From Spirogloea muscicola (lineage: Eukaryota > Streptophyta > Zygnematophyceae > Spirogloeales > Spirogloeaceae), in NCBI GenBank assembly GCA_009602725.1, contig WELB01000005.1, positions 1,381,281-1,397,682 of the forward strand: a DNA stretch of 16,402 bases. The letters are read 5' to 3'. The notes under the pieces are model-generated. The model was not told where the DNA came from. It made no database searches and saw nothing but the letters and a program-made list of their open reading frames with translations. This document shows positions 10,735-16,402 of the stretch, in pieces (within the stretch, counting starts at the first letter, position 1; every line of letters starts with the position of its first letter). The translations under genes were made by a program, and so were the position numbers.

Positions 10735-10994
10735 CAAGTCTCTGCTCAGCAGGCTGATTGAGAAGCTTTAGTAAGGGCCGGCAGCAATCTGATTGCAAGA
10801 TGTTGATGTACAAATACTTCTTGGACTGTCAGCCAATCTGTCTCTTACAAAATCCTCGCAGGAATCCAAGATTCTGCTTAGCAGGATGATCCATTTGCTG
10901 TCGTATGGGCCGGCAGGGCTCTGACCGCCAACGCTGATGTACAGATTCCTGGCAAACAGTCAAATCGATCTGTCTCTATCAAGAATCATCGCAG
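10735..10994 (+). repeat. Imperfect tandem duplication, two units of about 130 bp (offset 132)
   Basis: Unit A (about 10735-10861) and unit B (about 10867-10994) align with an offset of 131-133. Shared anchors are CTGCTCAGCAGG / CTGCTTAGCAGG, GGGCCGGCAG (identical, 10775 and 10907), GATGTACA, TGTCTCT and TCGCAG. Unit A codes the end of the Myb-like protein. In the same frame unit B reads SKILLSRMIHLLSYGPAGL and then TGA, parallel to SLLSRLIEKL in unit A. The TAG-TAA pair that ends unit A aligns with sense TCG-TAT in unit B, and both units have a TGA at the same later position (10790 and 10922). Confidence 0.75.
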
Positions 10995-11012
10995 TCCATG
11001 CTATTGTCAGTC

Positions 11013-12105
11013 CTACGAGTCCAGCACCATGTCTTGCTGCGCATGAAGGGTGCGTGCGAGTGCATCCCTTTTCTGAGCGCCTTGAGCCGCTTCTTGGACA
11101 CTGGAGTGGTTGATGTTCTCCTCCTCGTCTGCAGGCTCGCAGTCTAGCATCCAGTCGGCATCGACCGCATCATTGTCATCGATGCACATGTTGTGCAAGA
11201 CGATGCACGCCCCGACATGAAGCGCCCCTTGAGATGTCCCAACGCCTGCTCGACCATCATCCTGGAGCTTGACTGCCTGTGCTTCCAGTCCTTCTGAAGG
11301 GCTGACTACCCCTCCCGGACTCCTTCGTTACAACATGGATCGGCGCGGCGGATAGGCTGCATCCCCAAGCAGACAGTAGCCTCCAAGTGTCCCTCTCGCG
11401 CACGCCAGGCCGATCCTGCTCTACGAGGAGACCTTGAAGTCGTGCATGCTGCCGCACCGGCCGACGTCGGAGTTCCAGATCTTGCAGTTTGCGTCAGCGA
11501 TCACCTGCAAGACCGCGGAGTGGTGGCTTTCGGTCGTAGTAGACTGCGGCATAACCACTTGGAGCCATGACAGGGATGCGCGAGCCGTCGACGGCGCCTG
11601 TGACATACGGGAGGCCTGCGAGCTCCTGGAACTTGGCGGCCATGCCGGTCATCTCCTTGTGCGTCGGCCGCTTGACTTGCTCCAGCAGCAGGATGTCTGT
11701 GATGGCGATCAGCACCTCTTTGATGACGATGCTAGCAGTGCACGCCGCCATCCCGAGATCGGCTGTGGCCATGCTCTTGGCACCCGGTTGCCAGGCGGTG
11801 CAGCGTGGCCGCAATCCTGGCCGCCACAGGCACAGGTGCTCTGAGCTTCGTGTCCCGATTCTCGACCGTGCGGCCGAGTGCCCGGACCGCAGGTTGTCGA
11901 GGACTCTGCGCGACACTCTCACGCCGGGAGTCCTGCTCCTGATTTAGGGTTCAGTGGTTTTGGATTTAGGAGGTTTAGGGTTTGAAGTCGACCTGCAGCT
12001 GCTGGAGCCAGCCGGTCGGCTGGGCGGAGCTCCACAGGAGGCGCGGTGCTCTCGCCTCCTCCCCGTGCAGCTCATCGTGGCCACTACAGCCACTACAGCC
12101 ATGAT
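11013..12105 (-). pseudogene. Harbinger-type DDE transposase (HARBI1-like nuclease), frameshifted
   Basis: The DDE nuclease that excises and inserts PIF/Harbinger elements, read on the minus strand. N-terminal block: PTGWLQQLQVDFKP (ends near 11978). Helical region: KLRAPVPVAARIAATLHRLA (about 11795-11855). After a frameshift near 11775-11790: MAACTASIVIKEVLIAI, then LAGLPYVTGAVDGSRIPV with the first catalytic Asp at 11587-11589, then AAVYYDRK. A second frameshift (about 11525-11531) is followed by HHSAVLQVIADANCKIWNSD and GRCGSMHDFKVSS. An in-frame TAG lies at 11421-11423. Then GGYCLLGDAAYP holds the second Asp (11361-11363) and RMMVEQALGHLKGRF the Glu (11249-11251). A deletion leads to ACIVLHNMCIDDND (about 11150-11213), and the frame ends at 11013. 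All three catalytic residues survive, but at least two frameshifts, a stop and an internal deletion make it non-functional. The start is not resolved. Confidence 0.85.
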
Positions 12106-12840
12106 CTCGAGCTGCATTGCCCGGCGCAGCAGCCAGCAGGCCAGGAGTGTCACCATGATGCAGCACATCCGCCTCCGCTCGGGCGAGCCTGCAGGCCTGA
12201 TCGGCAGCGGGAGGGGGGAGCTTGCGCCTCCGGGGGGCTCTCGACCGGGCTGCAGGCGGCGGCGCTGCTTCTGAGCTTCCCTCTGCATCGTCTCGTGTTT
12301 TGTAATGTAGTCCATTTTCGGCACCTGTTTTCTTTGGCTTTGGACATTGTCCATTCCTTTTGCGCTGGCTTTGCCAGCCCCACTTCCCTATGGGCGGGCA
12401 CGCACTTCTGCTGCTGGGGCCTTGAGCTGCTGCCCGAGCTCCCTTTGGCTGTTTAGGTCCTCGTATCCACATCTCCTTCCGAATATTCCCAATTTAGGCT
12501 TTGCACGACGTTCAGATGTGCTTCCGGCAAGATGGGCTTGCATGTCGTTTTTGCGACAACAAGTGGCGGCCTGTTTGCAGCGCGCTCAGGCTCATGCTTT
12601 GCACCAGAAAGCTGGGCGAGCTCTAGTCCGTAACAGAAGGCCTTCGAATCTGCCATCTGGTATTCAGGCATCCATTAGCGACCTTTAAGTGTTGACCCGT
12701 GGTTACAGGGCGGGTCATTTTGCAATGAGTTATGTACATCACTAGATGTGCTTGCCTTTGTGCTTGGGCATGTTGGCCTTCGTTTGTTTCAAATACACAA
12801 AAATTTCCTGAAGGGGCGGACGAAACGACAGCATCCGTCC
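12106..12840. other. Right-hand part of the transposon, no conserved domain seen
   Basis: Between the first recognisable transposase block and the right terminal repeat. On the minus strand, frames are open for parts of this stretch (12472 down to 11975, and 12354 down to 11944) and include a Lys/Gln/Arg-rich segment. This could be the transposase N-terminus or its 5' leader. I cannot match it to a known domain. It includes a short direct repeat near 12078-12100 (CCACTACAG twice). Confidence 0.5.
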
Positions 12841-12861
12841 GTCTTAAGTGTAACCCGGCCC
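12841..12861 (-). repeat. Right terminal inverted repeat of the Harbinger element
   Basis: Read inward on the minus strand this end begins GGGCCGGGTTACACTTA, the inverted partner of 10220-10240 with one mismatch in the first 15 bases. Similarity fades after about 21 bases. Confidence 0.85.
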
Positions 12862-12864
12862 TCA
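12862..12864. repeat. Right target-site duplication TCA
   Basis: TCA immediately after the right terminal repeat, identical to the three bases before the left repeat (10217-10219). It marks the right insertion boundary. Confidence 0.75.
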
Positions 12865-13511
12865 GAAGACATTCCAAAGCACTGGGTGGTAGTGGCTTAC
12901 CCTATGTCCCACGCTAAGCTAAGCAATTTCCGGAGTACCTGTTTGCGTAAGCTCTCACCCTGGAGGCTGGGACCAGCTTCTAGGGCTGACCAGGAAGAAG
13001 GGAGGGGAAGGGGGAGGTGGTCAGTACCAAGCTTTTGTCAGTGTCAGTGCGCTGCCATGTTGATATCTGTTGCACGGAGTTGTGTTGCATTACTTTCAGA
13101 AGCGGTAGTGCCATCTGAGGTGGCTAGTGGCCCATCGAGGAAAGCCTGTAAAAGGAGGTCTGCGAGGCAGCTGCAGGCTAGCATTAAAGAATGTCAACAG
13201 GTGCTGGGCTGGCCGGCAATGTCAATACATTAAGCACTAGTGCTGGAGAGCTAGGTGTGGAGAGGTGCACAATAAACACAAGGCTATCTGGCCTTTGCTA
13301 AACCAGCAGCTAGTCACATATGGAGGGGCTCAGTCTCAGAGTCGTTTTCTTTTGTCGAGTCCCACCCCTCCTGTGGTCCTGCAGTCAAGCACTGCAGCCT
13401 CAGCACAAGGGAGCGGCTGACTTGAGATAATCGACAAGACACGTACCAACTATACCAGTCAATCAAGCACTCAAGCATGGAAGCTCTGCAGGGGCTTGAC
13501 TTATTGCAGGG
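12865..13511. other. Intergenic: 3' flank of the MOT2-like gene, no gene recognised
   Basis: From the transposon edge to the MOT2-like stop codon. No open frame here has a known motif or joins the neighbouring gene clearly. It probably holds the MOT2-like 3' UTR, read on the minus strand. A further exon is possible if the donor-like sequence at 13583-13588 is used (see findings). Confidence 0.6.
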
Positions 13512-16347
13512 TCAAGCTAAGCGTTTAACAATGGACTTCTGACGTATTTGAGCAAGAGCTAGGGTACAAACAATCCGCAACTCACTTGTCCATTGCTTTT
13601 CTGCCACATTCATGAGCCTCCTCTGAAGCACCGCAGCGCAGGTTAAGAAGATTGCGCACATGCCAAACATGGCTGTTATTGGAAATCCATCCACCTGGAC
13701 AGGGAATACTCAAAAATAAGGGAAGTCTTTCGCATGGTCAAAAGAGCACCATTGCAATTTCAGCGAGTAGATCACAAGCTAGCTATGATCACCATTCACA
13801 TGTGTGCCATGAGAGAGAGATCGAGGAGGTCTTCAAGTGGCTCAAGCACTAGTGATATGGACTCACATTGTATAGAACTATGCAGACAAATATATTCAAG
13901 GGGACGCGGAAGAAATTCATGATTGTTGAACGTGACTCTTCTGGTATGTACTGCGACCTCATCTTCATGATGCTCGGCCAGAAGATGCCCACGCACACTT
14001 CAAACAAAAAGAAACCGAGCACCTGGACTTGGCCCCCAGGTGTAATAACTCCGCCTTTGGGAGGGTGCGGCTCAAATAAATACTGCAATGAAAGGATGTA
14101 ACTGAAGATCTGAAAACTGAAGACGTGGAACAAGTGTAGGAGTGCTATCAAAATCTATTTCACATCCACATGATGGATGTGCATAGAAAGAGATGCTTGC
14201 AGTGATAGAGAGGTGAACGTACATAGTTGAAGATGGGGACAGTAAGCGAGACAGCTGAGATGCAGAACACAAATTGCATGTAGAGCTCCACCTGCAGTAT
14301 TATGTGACACCCACTGGTAACTGAGACAAAGGGGCACAGCACATCTTTCTAGGACGGCAGACCAAGCTCCTTGAGGGGTGCATGTAAGGGCTATTGAATG
14401 TGGCATAGTATACAATAACATTGTGAACGAAATTGATACCGCATGAGGTGAAGTCTTGGATTTACCTTGAGATTGGATCGTGTCATGAGTCGTGCAGCTA
14501 TTGAGCTGCCAATCATGGAAGCAAGCATAAATATGGCAAAAATATAGCCGTGCGGAATTTGTTGAGCGGCTGGAGAAAGTGCCGGTGTCCAAAGGAAGAC
14601 AAATGTATACATGGAGCCTTCAAATAGGGATTGGATGGCTCCTAGAAGAGCTATCTTCTCATCTGTTGTACAGAAAATCAAGCAAAAGTAAATTCGAAAA
14701 CTGCAGCTGGCTCACAGTGTTGACAGGGTTTTGAACTCAACAGTGAGCAAGTTGCTTGCAGCTTATGGAGCTCACATCTTCCCTTGCGAGTTCTACCTGC
14801 AACACTGACCTGAAGCGATGGCATGGGCCGCTGACTTGAATTGGTCCAAGAGACTCTTTCCTTCAGATGCATCACCATGGTTTTCGCTCCATGTATATAA
14901 TACTATGCCACCTCCTATAGCAAGACAGACTGAAGCTGCGTCGAATGGTGCCACTGGACCAAAGTTCAAGCTGTTGACGAGGATGTTTCCAACGAGGCCT
15001 GAAATTATTGCTATAAGTCCATTCCCGAGAAAGATTGCCTTTGAGAATGTCAAAGACAACCACTGCGACTCGAAACCCCTCTGCAAGACAGATAGAGGCA
15101 CAAGTCAGTAGAGGTCCAGGACAGGAAAACATGGACACCAGTAGCCGCTGACTATCTGAGCTTCAGTCTGCTCGACCTGCCTATGACATGAAAGGTAGGT
15201 GCCAGAACTGACTATACTGTGAATACAGTGTGTGCGTCGCACTGATGGAGCTAATCATCCATTTGGCACTTCTTTAGTATCTGCAATGATCCCAACCTTG
15301 AAGTGCTCAGCGATCAGCCAAGACTCAAATGCAGAGAACAGAAGGGATGTAGCAATCCCTCCCAAAATTCTGCCAAGCATGAGGACTTGGAATGCTGCAT
15401 AGTGCTTTGTAAAGCAGCTCAGGATGTAGATGACACAATAAGCCAGGCAAGCCTTCTTTCTTCCACTGCCAATCGAGAAAAGGAACCACAGTGGTAAGGC
15501 CCATACACCAATGTGGACGTTGTCAGGACGTCACGGGTGAATTTGAGCCCCAAGAGGCCTTCCAACGATCCACCACAACTGACATACAAATATCTCAGGC
15601 TGGTGCCATATCTTTACTGTGCTACCCTCCTTACAGCAACTGCAGTGCACGTCTCTGACAGGTATTCGCCAACATCCCACACATGCGCGACTGAAAGACG
15701 CCATGTTGCCAACCAGCATTCATGGGATTCACCCTATGCGTGTGAAGTAGTAGCTCACTATTTGTCGGCCAAGGATCCCACAATTGTGCCAAATATCATT
15801 GATGAGCCAAAGCCCGCAATGAAAAGCCGACCAATGGCTCCCTGCTCATAATTGTAGTGCAAGTACAACGCATACACGTAGGGTCCTTGCAACCAATCTC
15901 CAGCTGCACAAGTAGCAAGCGGCACACGGGACGGCACTTTCAACTGCACTGAAAGCTAAGCAGCAGCCACGAAGTCTGTCGAATCTCGAAGTCAAGGCCC
16001 TTAGCAATCCCAGCGGCAGATCTATCAAGAGTACAAGGATGTCCAGCGAATGTCCGGTGGAATTTGCTGCAGACAGCTCAAAGCCATTGTGCACCCACCA
16101 CGCACCGATGACAAGACTGTCTGGTCAGCCTGACCACGGTGGCAGATTGGAGAATGCATCACTCACCCATCATGAGCGAGTAGACGACCAGATAATTGTT
16201 CTTGAAGGCATTGAACACGGTGGTGGTGGCGGCCTTGTCCTTGTTGCCCTTGGTCAGCTCCAGGGTGGTGCAGGCGGCTATGCCGATCCCGAAGACGAGG
16301 TAGAAGAAGGTGTAGTCCTGGTCGCTGCCGCCGGCGGTGGCGTCCAT
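13512..16347 (-). CDS. MOT2: Molybdate-anion transporter MOT2 (MFSD5-type major facilitator), 8 exons
   Basis: Membrane transporter of the MFS in the MFSD5/MOT2 family, whose Chlamydomonas member takes up molybdate for molybdenum-cofactor enzymes. Exons on the minus strand, all GT-AG with matching phases: 16347-16167, 15903-15759, 15465-15297, 15080-14810, 14662-14466, 14291-14223, 14082-13867, 13694-13512 (TGA). Together they give 476 residues; human MFSD5 has about 450. Family landmarks: GDWLQGPYVYALYLHYN (62-78), the MFS motif-A loop GSLADKYGRKK (103-113), LGRILGG and LLFSAFESW (to 158), NFGPVAPF, ALLGAIQSLFEGSMYTFVFL (exon 5), GIFWPS, IPEESRSTIMNFFRVPLN (exon 7) and FPITAMFGMCAIF (exon 8). 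Hydrophobic segments fit about 12 membrane helices. The ATG at 16347 sits in a good algal start context (GCCATGG) and the protein begins MDATAGGSDQDYTFFYLVFG. Weaker points are the exon 7 acceptor (14082 or 14109, both in frame) and the C-terminal end. Confidence 0.92.
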
Positions 16348-16402
16348 GGCAGCGGTCGCGGCGCGCCGCGCCGCAGGCCGCGTCGCCCGGCGCGGGGCAG
16401 GC
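16348..16402 (-). promoter_or_regulatory. GC-rich 5' flank of the MOT2-like gene
   Basis: Only 55 bases upstream of the chosen ATG lie in the window. They are very GC-rich (GCGCC/GGCGC runs) and most likely 5' UTR or proximal promoter. No in-frame stop is visible immediately upstream, so a longer N-terminus cannot be fully excluded, but the start context and the family alignment favour 16347. No TATA box can be seen in this short piece. Confidence 0.35.

Larger units (their letters stand above)
10220..10771 (+). pseudogene. Myb/SANT-like DNA-binding protein of the Harbinger element, truncated and interrupted
   Basis: PIF/Harbinger transposons encode a Myb/SANT-like protein that brings the transposase to the element ends. 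The reading frame is open from the left terminal repeat. The recognisable part is the second half of a Myb/SANT-like domain (GRDVDACRAKYERLHESYKE, about 10285-10345), then a basic and Glu-rich stretch (EEERRRAASG), a low-complexity linker and a basic patch (GRRKRKADARADLLETLL) ending in a poly-Gln run. The tryptophan-rich first half of the domain and any in-element start codon before it are missing. The only upstream ATG (10154) lies outside the element, so the 5' part looks deleted. A TAG at 10589-10591 interrupts the Gln run. Beyond it the same frame continues as Gln-rich sequence, then ADSLDFKSLLSRLIEKL, and stops at TAG 10769-10771. I judge it a broken gene. Confidence 0.75.
10220..12861. 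mobile_element. PIF/Harbinger DNA transposon, 2642 bp, degenerate
   Basis: A complete element by structure. Its ends are inverted copies of each other (left GGGCCTGGTTACACT, right read inward GGGCCGGGTTACACT) and it is flanked on both sides by the same three bases, TCA. It holds the two genes typical of PIF/Harbinger elements: a Myb/SANT-like DNA-binding protein on the plus strand (10220-10771) and a Harbinger-type DDE transposase on the minus strand (11013 to about 12105), facing each other tail to tail. Both are interrupted by stops, frameshifts or deletions, so this copy is unlikely to make its own transposase. It might still be mobilised by an intact relative. It lies between two convergent host genes and breaks neither coding region. 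Confidence 0.9.

Noticed and set aside
10577-10771. Possible reassignment of TAG/TAA to glutamine (as in some ulvophycean green algae), suggested by TAG inside poly-Gln and the TAG-TAA pair at 10769-10774.
   Set aside because: The stops occur only in the decayed transposon. Both host genes contain no in-frame TAG or TAA in their exons and end in TGA, which does not decide the matter alone. Frameshifts in the same element show it is a pseudogene, and in the duplicate unit the TAG-TAA pair aligns with TCG-TAT, not Gln codons.
10324-10813. Minus-strand open frames reading poly-Cys and poly-Leu.
   Set aside because: They are reverse-frame shadows of the CAG/CAA tract; the plus-strand frame carries the Myb-like domain.
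11434-11947. Plus-strand open frames of more than 120 codons.
   Set aside because: They are antisense to the clearly recognisable Harbinger transposase blocks on the minus strand.
12748-13233. Plus-strand open frame of 161 codons crossing the right end of the transposon.
   Set aside because: It crosses the terminal repeat into flanking DNA, has no recognisable domain and no codon pattern like the neighbouring exons.
1-16402. A hidden multi-gene system (defence island, gene cluster or integrated virus).
   Set aside because: Every recognisable coding block is accounted for by two unrelated housekeeping genes and one DNA transposon. No viral, toxin, CRISPR or biosynthetic gene motif was seen.

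Overview
The window is nuclear DNA from a photosynthetic eukaryote, most likely a green alga (a chlorophyte, possibly a trebouxiophyte; the class is a guess). Both genes are dense with spliceosomal GT-AG introns (21 and 7). Exons are GC-rich and introns are more T-rich. One gene encodes a subunit of the TPLATE/TSET endocytic complex and the other resembles the molybdate transporter MOT2 known from Chlamydomonas. There are no bacterial operons, Shine-Dalgarno sites, rRNA or tRNA genes.

Layout: (1) Positions 1-9384, plus strand: almost all of a TASH3/TSAUCER gene, the large SH3-bearing subunit of the TPLATE complex. I reconstructed 22 exons with continuous phase. They give about 1114 residues and end in an SH3 domain. 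Only the N-terminus lies off the left edge. (2) Positions 9385-10216: 3' flank of TASH3 with no recognisable gene. (3) Positions 10220-12861: a PIF/Harbinger DNA transposon with matching terminal inverted repeats and a 3-bp TCA target-site duplication. It carries the two standard genes in convergent orientation, a Myb/SANT-like DNA-binding protein with a poly-Gln tail (plus) and a DDE transposase (minus). Both are decayed. An imperfect tandem duplication of the 3' end of the Myb-like gene lies between them. (4) Positions 12865-13511: 3' flank of the next gene, nothing recognised. (5) Positions 13512-16347, minus strand: a complete 8-exon MFS transporter gene of the MOT2/MFSD5 molybdate-anion transporter family, about 476 residues. 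Its ATG lies 55 bases from the right edge.

The two host genes point tail to tail, and the transposon sits in the gap between them, so neither coding region is broken. They belong to unrelated processes (clathrin-mediated endocytosis and molybdate uptake) and nothing suggests joint function. I do not see a new biological system here. The most useful results are the exon models, the exact transposon ends, the remaining DDE residues, and the internal duplication and nonsense codons in the element.
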